This document shows, in pieces, positions 18,374 to 27,767 of a stretch of DNA of 34,298 nucleotides. The DNA is from Candidatus Bathyarchaeota archaeon BA1 (GTDB lineage Archaea; Thermoproteota; Bathyarchaeia; Bathyarchaeales; Bathyarchaeaceae). The position numbers and the translations under genes were made by a program. The DNA lies in the NCBI GenBank assembly GCA_001399805.1, contig LIHJ01000085.1, forward strand, positions 1-34,298, read 5' to 3'. The notes under the pieces were generated by a model, which had not been told where the DNA came from, searched no databases, and saw only the letters and a list, made by a program, of their open reading frames with translations. Every line of letters begins with the position of its first letter. The stretch's first letter is position 1.

Positions 18374-19483
18374 AAGGTGGACGCGTAATGGCTGCTTTAT
18401 TACGTCGGAGATGCGGGCTGCCACAAGATATTTGACGTTTCTCTCGCTGGCGATGTCAACAAGCCTTTGTGTTATTACACCATCAAAAACCACGGTGTCT
18501 ACGTTTCCCACTTGATGAAGTCTCTCCGCGAGCTCGCTAACAGGTAGTCGTTCAATTTGCTCCATCTTTTCATTAAGTAACACTGCCTCTAATGTCCCAT
18601 CCAAAACCTTCGCTATATCAACAATTTGCTTGGGGACGAGGATTCTCCTTCGCTCCTTCCTAACTTTGATTTCCTCAGTTGGCACTTTTTGCTGAAGGGC
18701 GGTCGTGATTTCCCTCATGCTTAGCTCCTGTACCTCTTTACCCGGCGGGGCTCTAGCAACATACTTGACGTTAGTGACCTGCGATAGCTCCTTCAGTATG
18801 AGGTCCCCTCCCCGATCTCCATCGAGAAGTGCAGTGGCCTCCTTCTCTCGGCATAATCGTATGATGGTCTCCGGGACCTTGGCGCCCTCAAGGGCAATAA
18901 CGTTTTGGATTCCGTATTTCAACAGGTTTATCACGTCAGCCCTCCCCTCCACGATGATTATTTCCCTGGCGCCTTCGATGTCAGGTCCTGCCGTTAGCTC
19001 CTCTGGTCCATACTTCTCAACCCTAGCCGTCCGTAAGGTCTCAGAAACCTCTCTAAAGATGGCCTCTGTGCTGGGGAGGGCTTCGATAGTCCATTCTTGA
19101 AGGATAGCCTTCGCCCTATCTATGATTACCCTCCGCCTCGCATCTCGCACATCTTCAATCTTATCTAGGGTGACCTTTGCTGCGCAGGGGCCCACCCTAT
19201 TTATGCTCTCTATGCTGGCTGCGATGATTGCTGTGGAGACCCTATCTAGGCTGGTTGGGATGAGTATTGTGCCGGTTGTTTTATCCTGTTTTGACTGTAG
19301 CTCGATTTCGATTCTCCCCAGCCTTCCTGACTTTTGGAGTTCACGAAGGTCCAGTTCAGAGCCGAACAATCCCTCCGTTTGTCCAAAAACAGCTCCGATG
19401 ACGTCAGATTTTTCCACCACTCCCTCCACTTCAAATTGGGCTTGGATCACATACTTGAAAGTAACGGTTTGTGATGATCCCAC
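18347..19483 (-). CDS. dnaG: DnaG-like primase / exosome subunit
   Basis: 378-residue archaeal DnaG. The N-terminal domain (FEVEGVVEKSDVIGAVFGQT) is the typical archaeal start. The Toprim core runs from IIIVEGRADVINLLKYG (about 171) through ALEGAK to LLDGDRGGDLILKEL (about 217), with the conserved Glu and DxD acidic residues. A C-terminal domain (about 290-378) probably binds the exosome Csl4 cap. In archaea the protein is best known as an RNA exosome component, with weak primase activity. It is the third gene of the tyrS-UPF0292-dnaG run and its end overlaps polB, tail to tail. Confidence 0.95.
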   Translation of the reverse strand: MGSSQTVTFKYVIQAQFEVEGVVEKSDVIGAVFGQTEGLFGSELDLRELQKSGRLGRIEIELQSKQDKTTGTILIPTSLDRVSTAIIAASIESINRVGPCAAKVTLDKIEDVRDARRRVIIDRAKAILQEWTIEALPSTEAIFREVSETLRTARVEKYGPEELTAGPDIEGAREIIIVEGRADVINLLKYGIQNVIALEGAKVPETIIRLCREKEATALLDGDRGGDLILKELSQVTNVKYVARAPPGKEVQELSMREITTALQQKVPTEEIKVRKERRRILVPKQIVDIAKVLDGTLEAVLLNEKMEQIERLPVSELAERLHQVGNVDTVVFDGVITQRLVDIASERNVKYLVAARISDVIKQPLRVHLLTFADIQG

Positions 19484-19539
19484 CGACTTTCACCTCGATC
19501 ATAGATTTTTTCACCAGAAATAAGGTGATGAGCCTTTAA

Positions 19540-19965
19540 TTAACTTACACCCTTATATGTATTCTCCATTTTTCTCTTTAACGTTTCGATGTATGCCGCC
19601 AAGCCTTCGACATCTTTCACGTCTCGCCCAATAAGACCCAACAATGCACTCCAAAATTGGGAATTAACCCTAACCCGCATCTCCTCAAGATGCCGCGTCA
19701 ATCGTTTGGTCCATTCCTTACCCCGTCTATCGAAGTCCATCAGAAGGATGACCTCACGCCTTCCCATTCTCTCCACCTCACCCAGTACGTCTAGGAAGGA
19801 CTTTCCCGAGGTTTTTGCTGAGATGATCTCTCCTGTCACATTCAATTCACGCAGGGCGTTCACATCGTTTTGGCCCTCCACGATGATCGGGACTCCCTTG
19901 GCCGACTCCAGCGTGAGCTCGTCGAGAAGTTTGAGAACCCTTTCCACCCTTTTTTGTAGAATCAT
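19540..19965 (-). CDS. Small Toprim-domain protein, UPF0292 family
   Basis: 141-residue small primase-like protein (UPF0292, COG1658 type). A single Toprim domain is visible: GVPIIVEGQNDVNALRELNV with the catalytic Glu, and VILLMDFDRRGKEWTKRL with the D-x-D. This resembles the Toprim core of RNase M5 and DnaG without further domains. The biochemical role is not established; rRNA or tRNA processing is a frequent guess. It starts 10 nt after the tyrS stop, behind AAGGTAG, and precedes dnaG by 56 nt. The run of tyrS and two Toprim genes suggests an information-processing operon. Confidence 0.87.
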   Translation of the reverse strand: MILQKRVERVLKLLDELTLESAKGVPIIVEGQNDVNALRELNVTGEIISAKTSGKSFLDVLGEVERMGRREVILLMDFDRRGKEWTKRLTRHLEEMRVRVNSQFWSALLGLIGRDVKDVEGLAAYIETLKRKMENTYKGVS

Positions 19966-19975
19966 GGATAAAGTT

Positions 19976-21091
19976 CTACCTTGTGGCCTCTATCCTGATC
20001 ATTGCCTCTAAGACTTGTGGATGTTTAAGGAAGTATTCCCTAACCGGGGCTAAAATCTCTATGAGGCCCTCTGCAACACCCTCCTTTAGGTCCAGGGGGT
20101 GAATCTTTCCCTTAAGATATGCCTTTTCCATCTCCTCATAACTATAAAAACGTTCTGGTCCGCCGTATTTAGATGGCCGCGGGATCATCAGTCCTTCCCT
20201 CTCAGCGAAGATCACGTATTTGGCTATGTCAAGTATAGGGTTTTCCCTCACCTGTTGAGGTGGGCAGTATGCGGCACGTATCTTCGATTTGACGTCGTGT
20301 GGAGTATCATGTATGAATATGCAGGTTCTGGGCAGACTCTTCGACATCTTCGAGCTGATTTGTAGGTTTAAGTCCGCATTTTCATCAAACTGCTTTTCAA
20401 CCTTTTCGGGACCCTGAAGTCCCATGAGGAGGTGGGTATGAATGCAAGCGGGCTTTTTCCAGCCGATTTTTTCGGCGGCATCCCTCGCCAGCATGTGGGC
20501 CTTTCTCTGATCCATCCCCGCGCAAGCCACATCAAGGTTCATGTGAAAGATGTCGGCTGCCTGCATGCAGGGGTAGTACACCCAAGCGGTTTCCATGTCT
20601 GTCAGGCTCATTTCTCGACCCATGATGGGTAGCGCCCGCCACGTTCTTTGAAGCGAGATGCTCTTGGCTATTCGAACCACCTTTTCCCAGTACCTTATGT
20701 CCTTCGCTATGTCAGAAGCCCAAACATACTGCACGCTCTCGGGCTGAATTCCCAGGGCGGTGAAGCAGTGCCTGAAATAATCACCACAGACACGAATATT
20801 TTCAAGGTCACCGCCTAGCTTGTTGTTGATCCAAGAGTGCCAGTCGGCGAGGAAGATGATGAAATTAAAGCCAGCCTTAATCATGTCTTTGATCTTGGAA
20901 CCGCAGACCAACCCCATTCCGATGTGCATTATTCTGGGTGAGCGTAGGGAGAGCGCCCACTATCCAGAACTCTCAAAACCCCAATATGCCCTGGGCTTGG
21001 CTTCCGTCTCCAATAACACTCGCAACTCGTCAGGGGTCACAACCTCTTCCGCGTTTCTCATAACAAGATTCATTTTTTGCTCCAGGTCCAA
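19976..21091 (-). CDS. tyrS: Tyrosyl-tRNA synthetase, split by a 30-nt intron
   Basis: Archaeal class I TyrRS. Exon 1 (20962-21091) starts at TTG behind GGGGGCG and encodes LDLEQKMNLVMRNAEEVVTP and on to YWGFESSG. Exon 2 (19976-20931) continues MHIGMGLVCGSKIKDMIKAG, with the KMSKS loop (SSKMSKS) later. In the genome a TAG lies between the exons. Removing 20932-20961 gives GFESSG-L-MHIGMG, the normal ATP-binding HIGH region, in frame. The spliced product is 361 residues, typical for the family. Starting only at the ATG of MHIG would drop the first beta strand and half of the active site. A TATA-like AATTTTAAG (21128-21137) lies upstream. Confidence 0.9.
20932..20961 (-). other. Predicted BHB intron in tyrS mRNA
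   Basis: 30-nt protein-gene intron with a canonical bulge-helix-bulge. Read on the minus strand: central helix CTGG with CCAG, bulges ATA and AAT, inner helix GTGGGCG with CGCTCAC (one G-U), and a 9-nt loop. The rule of cutting between the second and third bulge bases excises 30 nt and joins GGAT to TAATGCAC, giving codons Gly-Leu-Met-His. That restores the GFESSGLMHIG motif. The unspliced message has an in-frame TAG made of one exon base and two intron bases. Known archaeal mRNA introns (best studied in cbf5) use this mechanism. Confidence 0.88.
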
Positions 21092-21399
21092 GCAAATCGC
21101 CCCCTAAATGATTTCATCACGGCCTCACTTAAAATTTCTTATTATGGAGACTAGTTAAGAGTGTTTTGATTGCAACGAAATCGCTGGGTTATCAGTTACA
21201 ACTGCAACCACGTTAGATGTCGCATTTACCATCAAAATTGGGGATGATGGTCCGAAACCTTGCGATGCGAACTTATCAAGTCCATTCACAGATGTTGAAA
21301 TCACGTTCGTAATATTTGTGGGCAGCTTTATTATGCATAAGATTGAAGACGGATCAAATTCCATGAATGTGCACAAGGTTGTATCGCGGGCTGTCGCCA

Positions 21400-21600
21400 C
21401 ACGTAACTAACACTCAGCCTCATGGCAGAGCCTTCCGCTCGCCTCAGTTGAGCTCTCTCTGACGTGGGTTCTATGCGCCCGCGCCCACCGTGTCCCATGC
21501 CTGGGTAAACCCTCTGTCATGGGTAGATGCCATCAGCATCTTCCTCTGTTGGGTCCGTCTGCATGAGCCTGTTAAGGTATCGGTGGGATTTCCATCCTCG
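21400..21600 (-). other. Non-coding stretch with hairpins between tyrS and pheT
   Basis: The gap 21138-21664 has no convincing gene on either strand. Its GC-rich middle contains stems that suggest a structured RNA: CCCATG (21494-21499) with CATGGG (21518-21523) enclosing GGG/CCC, and GATGC (21526-21530) with GCATC (21536-21540). I could not match it to RNase P, C/D or H/ACA RNA. The strand is a guess based on the neighbours. The short frames in 21155-21400 lack start codons or family resemblance. Confidence 0.25.
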
Positions 21601-21664
21601 CTCATATCATCGCCACTAATAAAAACAGGGCTTGGTGGAGATAAAGTTTCCTAGCACCATTCTT

Positions 21665-23320
21665 TTAAAGTATCTCTTCAAGATCGATTTCGAAGGCGCT
21701 TGTGGGGTTTTCTATCTCAAAATTGTTGAGAACCTCTGGATGAACTTCTCCCACGATGCCGATTTTTCTGTTTCCGGCATATATTGCTGCCACTCTTCCT
21801 TGCATGAAGCTCGGATGCCTCGTCTCTTTTATCTCCCACTTAGTTAAGCCAAGGTTTGCGAGGAGTGCTTCAGTGAAAGACTTTATTTCGGTGAAGTTGG
21901 CGGTTGCATGAGAGGAGACCCCTGCTACATGAAGCCTCCGTTCACTACAGGTTTCGGCTTCTCTCCTGATTTTTATCACATCGGAAACCTCGAACAGTTG
22001 CTGGGGATAGCTTTCATGCCTATTATCCGTCAGATTTTTCATTAGGCCGGGCAGCAAATCCTCCCGCGCAATAGAGTGTTCTATGGAGGCGGGGTTAGCA
22101 AGCTTCACCATCCTACCTATTTTCCTTCGCATCTTCCCATAGTGGATGGTCTCGTTAGTAAGGATGAAGTTCGTTGCCTCGGTGAATCCCATTCCAATCA
22201 TGATTTGTCGCACATAGTTTGCCGATTCGCTGGCTCTGTGTAGTTTACCCGTGGTTATGGTTTTGGGGCGGCTTGGCTTTAACCTGAAATACCCATAACC
22301 AATAGCCACTTCTTCAACGAGATCCACTTCGTGCAAGATGTCGATCCGATAGACGGGGATCAAAACTTCCAAAACCCCTTTGCCAATCCTTATCACATCC
22401 ATTCGACATTTTTTGAGGCATTGCGTGGCTTTCGCCTCTGATAGCCTTAGTCCCAACAACCCACTCGCATAATCGATTCTCATTTTCATTTTTTGAGGTG
22501 TCAGGTCTGGTGAAATAATTGTACGATCTAGGTACCTCACTTGTACCCCTTCGATAATTCCACCCATATCCGCTAAGGCGGCGACCAACACGTTTAGGCT
22601 TCTCGTGATGGCATTTTGGTCGGTTCCAGTTATGTCAATGAACAGATTTTTGGTTTGGCTGTCCACCCTCGTCAGCTCACTGTTGATAATGGGTGGCATG
22701 GAGAGAACCCTCCCATTATCGTCCACGATTAATGGGTACCTTGGGGCCCAGTCTATGATGTGTCGGTATGCGATGCCCTTCTCATGCCTCTCCAGAATCT
22801 CCCGCATGCTCATCTCCTCAGTCTTGCCTAATGGAACAAATCGTACACCATCTGGGTCGCCCGTGGTGTAGGCAAAGGGGGGCTCAACTCTGTCCAGGTT
22901 GTGCACCCCGATTGAGGCCTTCCTCCGATTCCTACCCACGCCCCAGTGGAGGTCCTCCTGCATCTCCATAAGCTCCCGCACCGATTCATCGTCCAGCCTT
23001 ATGTTGCGTATGATGGCCGACACCACGTAGGGTCTAACCTCCGCCACCGTGGTATCTACGTTCAAAACGTTTTGTCCCTCTCGCACCACATATTTTGGTA
23101 GGCCCGTCTCCCATCCCATGAGTCCACGAAATGCTCTCGCCACCCCAGCATAGCTTGAGAGGTCGACACGGTTGGGGTTAAACTCCACCTTCAAGTAGTC
23201 GGGTCCAACCTCCTCTATGTCCACACCCAGCCATGGAAGCCATTTAGCCATATCCTCCACGGTGATTGGTTGGCCAATGTATGCGCAGAAGCGTTCTTTG
23301 TTTAGGATGATCACTGGCAT
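21665..23320 (-). CDS. pheT: Phenylalanyl-tRNA synthetase beta subunit
   Basis: 551-residue archaeal-type PheRS beta chain, which pairs with PheS as an alpha2-beta2 enzyme. Early B1-type region: MPVIILNKERFCAYIGQPIT, then VEFNPNRVDLSSYAGVARAF. The B3/B4 editing domain follows at about 90-270 (RRKASIGVHNLDRVEPPFAY). The B5 domain, near 285-345, contains LRLSEAKATQCLKKC. The C-terminal catalytic-like module contains LVEEVAIGYGYFRL and LANPASIEHSIAREDLLPGL. Length is typical for archaea and shorter than bacterial PheT. It overlaps pheS by 10 nt, showing translational coupling. Confidence 0.96.
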   Translation of the reverse strand: MPVIILNKERFCAYIGQPITVEDMAKWLPWLGVDIEEVGPDYLKVEFNPNRVDLSSYAGVARAFRGLMGWETGLPKYVVREGQNVLNVDTTVAEVRPYVVSAIIRNIRLDDESVRELMEMQEDLHWGVGRNRRKASIGVHNLDRVEPPFAYTTGDPDGVRFVPLGKTEEMSMREILERHEKGIAYRHIIDWAPRYPLIVDDNGRVLSMPPIINSELTRVDSQTKNLFIDITGTDQNAITRSLNVLVAALADMGGIIEGVQVRYLDRTIISPDLTPQKMKMRIDYASGLLGLRLSEAKATQCLKKCRMDVIRIGKGVLEVLIPVYRIDILHEVDLVEEVAIGYGYFRLKPSRPKTITTGKLHRASESANYVRQIMIGMGFTEATNFILTNETIHYGKMRRKIGRMVKLANPASIEHSIAREDLLPGLMKNLTDNRHESYPQQLFEVSDVIKIRREAETCSERRLHVAGVSSHATANFTEIKSFTEALLANLGLTKWEIKETRHPSFMQGRVAAIYAGNRKIGIVGEVHPEVLNNFEIENPTSAFEIDLEEIL

Positions 23321-24819
23321 ACGGGGGTCCTCCTGATCCAGCCTAGGTCGTTTTTATACAAGAACCGTATGTCCTCCACGCCCAGCTTCAGCATGATGAG
23401 GCGTTCCAGACCCCCTCCCCAGGCCAACACGGGATACTTTATGCCGAGGGGCGCCAGAACCTCGGGTCGAAATATCCCCATTCCGCAAAGCTCCAGCCAT
23501 GTTTTATGCTCCGGAACATAAACCGTGGATTGGACCGATGGCTCGGTGTAGGGGAAATAGCTGGGCCAGAACTGCACCCTCTTCAATCCTAGTTTTAGGT
23601 AGAACTCCCTCAGCGTTCCTATCAAGTCGCGCAGTGTTACATCCTTGTCCATGATGATCCCCTCGATGTGGTGGAACTCTGCGAGGCGTTTGTAATCCAC
23701 CTTCTCATTGCGGTACACACGATCCACAGAGAACACCTTCACAGGAGGATCCTTGTGTTCGGCCAGGTATCGAATCGTCACGGCGGTAGTGTGTGTCCTT
23801 AGGATCAGCTTCCTTGCCTCCTCGGGGCTCCATACGTACTCCCAGCCCCTTGATCCAGTTGTCCAACCATTTTCATGCGTTTTGGCCACAGCGTCCACGA
23901 TTCTTCTCGAGGGCAACCGGCCCTCTCGTGGATGGTCAAGATAAAAGGTGTCATGCATCTCCCTCGCTGGGTGGTCCTGCGGCTGGAAGAGGGCATCAAA
24001 GTTCCAAAAAGCCATTTCCACTATTGGACCGCGGATCTCCGTGAAGCCCATCTCAGTGAAGATCTCCTTCACCCTCTGGATGATCTGCTGAATCGGGTGT
24101 ATCTTGCCAGGATACACGACAGGACCCGGTGCCGTCACATCGAATCGTCTGAGCCTAGCCTGTCGCCATCTTCCAGTTCGAATCAGCTCCGGGCTTAGTT
24201 GACTAACCTCCTCAACGATCTCTATTCCCGCTTTGATCCGTTCCCATCCATTACTAGTCAGCTCCAGCTCCCTTACGACCTTCTCGTCGATCTTCAGGAG
24301 GTTTCGTCTTTTCAAAACAGGAACGGCATTTTGCAGTTCCTCACTTAATTCATCCATGATTATGGGACCCCTTTCTGCTAAGAGGGATAGGAGCCCTTCA
24401 TCGATTCCCATCGGTGGCTCCTTTGGGGCTTTCAGTGTGTGCTCCCTTCTCTCTATGGTCGCCCATCCCTTGCGACGTAGCCAACCCAGGGCTATGGCTT
24501 TAAACTGTTTTTCCAGAGCTATTTGCTCCACGACCGCATTGATTGGGGCCTCACCACCTAACTTGATTAGTGAGTGAATCAGGCGTCGTTCTGGAAGCCC
24601 CATCTTAGCGTGGGATTTTCCCTCCTCATTTAGGGCAACCCTAGTCTCTCTTTTTTCTTGGATGTCTGTCAGCCTCTTCGCTTTGAGGGACAGAGCGGCA
24701 CGCATCACCGCTGAGTGAGCTAAACCGCTTGCCTCAACGATTTGATCAACATGCCCCTTGCCGCCCAGCTTTTCCAGAGCAAGCAGGGTTTTCTGTTCTT
24801 CTTCCCTAAGCTTAACCAC
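23311..24819 (-). CDS. pheS: Phenylalanyl-tRNA synthetase alpha subunit
   Basis: Class II catalytic chain of PheRS. I start at GTG 24819 (next to GTG 24822), because GGGAGGAGG lies a few bases upstream; an ATG at 24858 would add about 13 residues that read through this site. The product is about 502 residues. The N-terminal half has repeated winged-helix segments (ALEKLGGKGHVDQIVEASGL). The catalytic core contains HPIQQIIQRVKEIFTEMGF, DHPAREMHDTFYLDHPREG, SVDRVYRNEKVDYKRLAEFH (motif 2) and GGGLERLIMLKLG (motif 3). A TATA-like TATTTTATTA near 24889-24899 precedes it, and it is divergent from trpS. Confidence 0.95.
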   Translation of the reverse strand: MVKLREEEQKTLLALEKLGGKGHVDQIVEASGLAHSAVMRAALSLKAKRLTDIQEKRETRVALNEEGKSHAKMGLPERRLIHSLIKLGGEAPINAVVEQIALEKQFKAIALGWLRRKGWATIERREHTLKAPKEPPMGIDEGLLSLLAERGPIIMDELSEELQNAVPVLKRRNLLKIDEKVVRELELTSNGWERIKAGIEIVEEVSQLSPELIRTGRWRQARLRRFDVTAPGPVVYPGKIHPIQQIIQRVKEIFTEMGFTEIRGPIVEMAFWNFDALFQPQDHPAREMHDTFYLDHPREGRLPSRRIVDAVAKTHENGWTTGSRGWEYVWSPEEARKLILRTHTTAVTIRYLAEHKDPPVKVFSVDRVYRNEKVDYKRLAEFHHIEGIIMDKDVTLRDLIGTLREFYLKLGLKRVQFWPSYFPYTEPSVQSTVYVPEHKTWLELCGMGIFRPEVLAPLGIKYPVLAWGGGLERLIMLKLGVEDIRFLYKNDLGWIRRTPVCQ

Positions 24820-25013
24820 CACATCCTCCTCCCAGATCTGTGAACCATAACCCACCATTATGTATGGATAGTGAGTTGATGAATCCCATAATAAAATACT
24901 TCTTGAAATTAGACAATAGCGGATGCCCTAAGCTAGTTAACAAGGGAGTCAGTACCGAAATGATGGGAATTGGCAGGGCATCCCTTCACCGTTTAATGGT
25001 ATAAACAAAAAGG

Positions 25014-25023
25014 TTATTTATAG
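25014..25023 (+). promoter_or_regulatory. Box A promoter of trpS
   Basis: TTATTTATAG is a TATA-like box in the pheS-trpS divergent gap. The expected start, about 25 nt downstream, falls near 25047, leaving a leader of about 20 nt before ATG 25069. Confidence 0.45.
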
Positions 25024-25068
25024 TTTATCTCGAAACCTTTAGAGAATACTTGTCTAAAACATGACAGA

Positions 25069-26205
25069 ATGGTGGCGGCTATGGTCAACGAAGGAGAGGA
25101 AATGATCGTTACGCCGTGGGAGGTCTCGGGCAAGATCGATTATGAAAAGTTGATGCGGCAGTTTGGAACCCAGCCCATCACCGACGAGCTGCTGGAGAGA
25201 ATAAGGAAGCACACGGGAGAGCTACATTTACAACTGCGAAGGAAGGTCTTCTTCTCCCACAGGGACATGGACTGGATCCTGGATTCATATGAGGCTGGGA
25301 AGCGATTCGTGCTTTACACAGGGAGGGGTCCCTCCGGGCCGGTACACATCGGGCACATCATCCCCTGGATATTCACGAAGCACCTTCAAGATGCCTTTGA
25401 TGCAAAGCTGTATTTTCAGATTACCAATGATGAGAGGTTCCTCATACACCCGGAACTGACGGTGGAAAAGGCACTGGATATCACCTACGAGAATGCGTTG
25501 GATGTGGTTGCTGTTGGCTTTCAACCAGAAAAAACCTCCATAATTTCGGACATAAAAAACATTGAAGCCCTCTACGAACTTTCGATACGCGTCGCCAAGT
25601 ATGTGACCTTCTCCACCGCGAAGGCGGTTTTCGGCTTCGAGGACAGCTCCAACATAGGAATAATCTTCTTCCCATCCATTCAGGCGGCACCCTGCTTCAT
25701 AGAATCAGCCTTGATAGGAGAAAATGTACCTTGCCTGATCCCCGCGGCAATTGATCAAGACCCATACTGGAGGATATCACGGGATGTTGCGCCGAAGCTC
25801 GGCTATTATAAGCCCGCTCAGATCCATTGTAGATTCTTGCCGGGTCTGGGGAAGGGCGGAAAGATGTCGGCCTCCCTCCCCGAAACATGCATATTTATGA
25901 TAGATCCACCAGAAGTTGCGGAGAAGAAAATATGGAATGCCTTCACTGGAGGTCAGCCCACCGAGAGGGAGCAGAAACTGTACGGCGGGGACCCATCCGT
26001 ATGCACCATCTATCAATACTTATACTTTCTCTTTGAGGATCATGACAAGAGGCTGGTGGAGCTTGAAAAAAGATGCAGGTCCGGGGGTGTAATCTGCGGG
26101 GAGTGCAAGGCTTTATTATCAGCTCGGGTGAAGGCATTTCTGAGGGAGCATCAAAGGAGAAGGAAGCAAGCAGAGAGCACCATAGAAAAATTCTTTCTAA
26201 AATAG
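25069..26205 (+). CDS. trpS: Tryptophanyl-tRNA synthetase
   Basis: 378-residue archaeal/eukaryotic-type class I TrpRS. The N-terminal extension carries VTPWEVSGKIDYEKLMRQFG, the family's start region. The HIGH motif is GPVHIGHIIPW, and the KMSKS counterpart is GKMSASLPET. The substrate region ITNDERFLIH and the AIDQDPYWRISRDVA helix are also typical. Translation could start at ATG 25069 or the in-frame ATG 25081 or 25102; the conserved part begins near the last. No intron or frameshift is apparent. With pheST and tyrS it makes three aromatic tRNA synthetases within 6 kb. Confidence 0.96.
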   Translation: MVAAMVNEGEEMIVTPWEVSGKIDYEKLMRQFGTQPITDELLERIRKHTGELHLQLRRKVFFSHRDMDWILDSYEAGKRFVLYTGRGPSGPVHIGHIIPWIFTKHLQDAFDAKLYFQITNDERFLIHPELTVEKALDITYENALDVVAVGFQPEKTSIISDIKNIEALYELSIRVAKYVTFSTAKAVFGFEDSSNIGIIFFPSIQAAPCFIESALIGENVPCLIPAAIDQDPYWRISRDVAPKLGYYKPAQIHCRFLPGLGKGGKMSASLPETCIFMIDPPEVAEKKIWNAFTGGQPTEREQKLYGGDPSVCTIYQYLYFLFEDHDKRLVELEKRCRSGGVICGECKALLSARVKAFLREHQRRRKQAESTIEKFFLK

Positions 26206-26277
26206 TCGTCTTCCTTAAACAGCAAACGAATCTGATCATTCATATAATTTTGAATATTAACGGTTTGAGGGATCAAG

Positions 26278-26841
26278 ATGGAGATTAAGAAGGTTGAGGT
26301 GGATTTGTATACCGCCTATCGGTTGTTGCACCCAAGGCATGTTGTGCTGGTAAGCTGCGTGGATACGGATGGCAAAGCGAACGTCATCACCTTAGCTTGG
26401 TCCATGCCCACCTCCCATCGCCCGCCACTAATCGCTATAAGTGTTGCTCCCAGACGGTATTCCCACCAACTTATCCAAGAAACCAAGGAGTTTGTGGTCA
26501 ACATCCCGACAGTAGACATCGTTAAGGAGACCCTGCTTTGTGGTAGGATAACCGGGAGAAGATACAACAAGTTTAGGGAGGCACGCTTAACCCCCCTGCC
26601 AGCCAAGATGGTTGAGCCACCTATCATAAAAGAGTGCGTGGCGCATCTAGAATGTAAATTGTGTCAACAAATAACCACAGGAGACCACACGCTATTCATC
26701 GGGTCCGTCTTAACCGCTTACGCAAATGAGGGGTTCTTCAAAGAAGGTAAAGTTGACCTCAGAAAGGTGAAACCGGTTTATCACGTCGGGGAGGATGACT
26801 TCGTGACCCCCTCTTCCAAAATCATCACCCCTCGGCTATGA
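26278..26841 (+). CDS. Flavin reductase-like FMN-binding protein
   Basis: 187-residue split-barrel flavoprotein of the flavin reductase/flavoredoxin family. Family features: HPRHVVLVSCVDTDGKANVI, TLAWSMPTSHRPPLIAISVA (FMN contact region), YSHQLIQETKEFVVNIPTVD and later LECKLCQQITTGDHTLFIGS. It probably binds FMN and works with a redox partner; several family members are non-enzymatic electron carriers. The two cysteines in LECKLCQ resemble those of archaeal members. An AT-rich CATATAATTT about 40 nt upstream may be the promoter. It is monocistronic. Confidence 0.9.
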   Translation: MEIKKVEVDLYTAYRLLHPRHVVLVSCVDTDGKANVITLAWSMPTSHRPPLIAISVAPRRYSHQLIQETKEFVVNIPTVDIVKETLLCGRITGRRYNKFREARLTPLPAKMVEPPIIKECVAHLECKLCQQITTGDHTLFIGSVLTAYANEGFFKEGKVDLRKVKPVYHVGEDDFVTPSSKIITPRL

Positions 26842-26976
26842 GAAGGTTCCATGAGTAATAATTACCATTTAATTGAGGATTGTTAGAATGTTCTAGCTTG
26901 TGGACGAAGGATTGGGTTAGTTCTGTATTTGCAAAATTTTTCCATAATTTTTATTTTTCCCAGACATCATTTTCTA

Positions 26977-27220
26977 ATGGTGAGAAGTTGGCTATAGTTA
27001 AGTTGACTCGCAAAGAAGGATATACATCCCGAGGGATTTGCCATTCAGGGCGGATAAAGCGATAATCATACCCTATGGGGGATCGTTTCTGCTTATTCCA
27101 GTTCCGGAGAAGGTCATCGAGATAGAGGTTGAGGCCTAAATAGAGGAGTTAAAAAGGAGGGCTGCGGAAAAGGCCAAGCGAGAGGTCATCATGAGGGTGA
27201 AGAGGCGTGATCAGGTGTAG
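26977..27220 (+). pseudogene. AbrB/VapB-type antitoxin, broken
   Basis: Decayed swapped-hairpin antitoxin. One frame gives GEKLAIVKL; after a one-base loss near 27004 the next frame continues DSQRRIYIPRDLPFRADKAI and IIPYGGSFLLIPVPEKVIEI. A TAA at 27137-27139 then interrupts it, after which the same frame runs on as IEELKRRAAEKAKREVIM to the stop at 27220. With one frameshift and one nonsense change it cannot be made as a single protein. The order before a broken VapC gene matches a vapBC operon. Confidence 0.75.
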
Positions 27221-27649
27221 GTGATAGGCTTGCTCCTTGAGTCTGACATATTTATAGCATATATAAAGAGGGAGGACTGGTTAAAAAAACCGCCGTGACG
27301 ATAATCGAAGCTATCGAAGACGGTCGATTAAGCCCCATTCAAGTATCCACCGAAGTTTTTCATGAAATTTATTATGTTTTCTCTGACTATGCCCCGCTCC
27401 ATGATCATGGCTGATGAAGCAAAAATCGCCACGATCAAGAATCTGGATTACATTAACCCAGATTATACAATATACCTTACGGCGCTAAATATCATGGGCA
27501 CTTATGGATTAACCTCCATTTTCGATGCCATGTACGCAGCCACAGCCTTAAGCGTTAACGTGCCAGACCATACGATAATATCAACGGATGAAGTTTATGG
27601 CATCATTAGGGGATTGAAACGGGTAGACCTACGACAACTCAAGATTTAG
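27221..27649 (+). pseudogene. VapC PIN-domain toxin, broken
   Basis: Decayed PIN-domain ribonuclease directly after the broken antitoxin. From GTG 27221 it reads VIGLLLESDIFIAYIKREDW, with the first acidic residue of the PIN site. It then loses frame in a run of seven A (27283-27289), continues as DGRLSPIQVSTEVFHEIYYV, and shifts again near 27400. The last part, MADEAKIATIKNLDYINPDY to a stop at 27649, keeps SIFDAMYAATAL and a terminal STDEVYG. At least two frameshifts make it non-functional. Confidence 0.78.
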
Positions 27650-27767
27650 CACGAATTTTTTGAACGTTCAGGAAATGTTTCTCAATCCTCTTCGCATAAG
27701 CATAGTATTATGCGAATTCTTAGCAAAATATAAATAATTAGATATATTCATTTACTTAGGGATTCGA

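Noticed and set aside
20930..21073. Reading the tyrS TAG as pyrrolysine or stop readthrough
   Set aside because: Readthrough would insert ten residues into the HIGH region, and the flanks form a canonical BHB whose cut restores the motif exactly.
21155..21400. 81-codon frame on the minus strand between tyrS and pheT
   Set aside because: Composition is unlike the neighbouring proteins, there is no ribosome-binding site, and the opposite strand is equally open but lacks a start codon.
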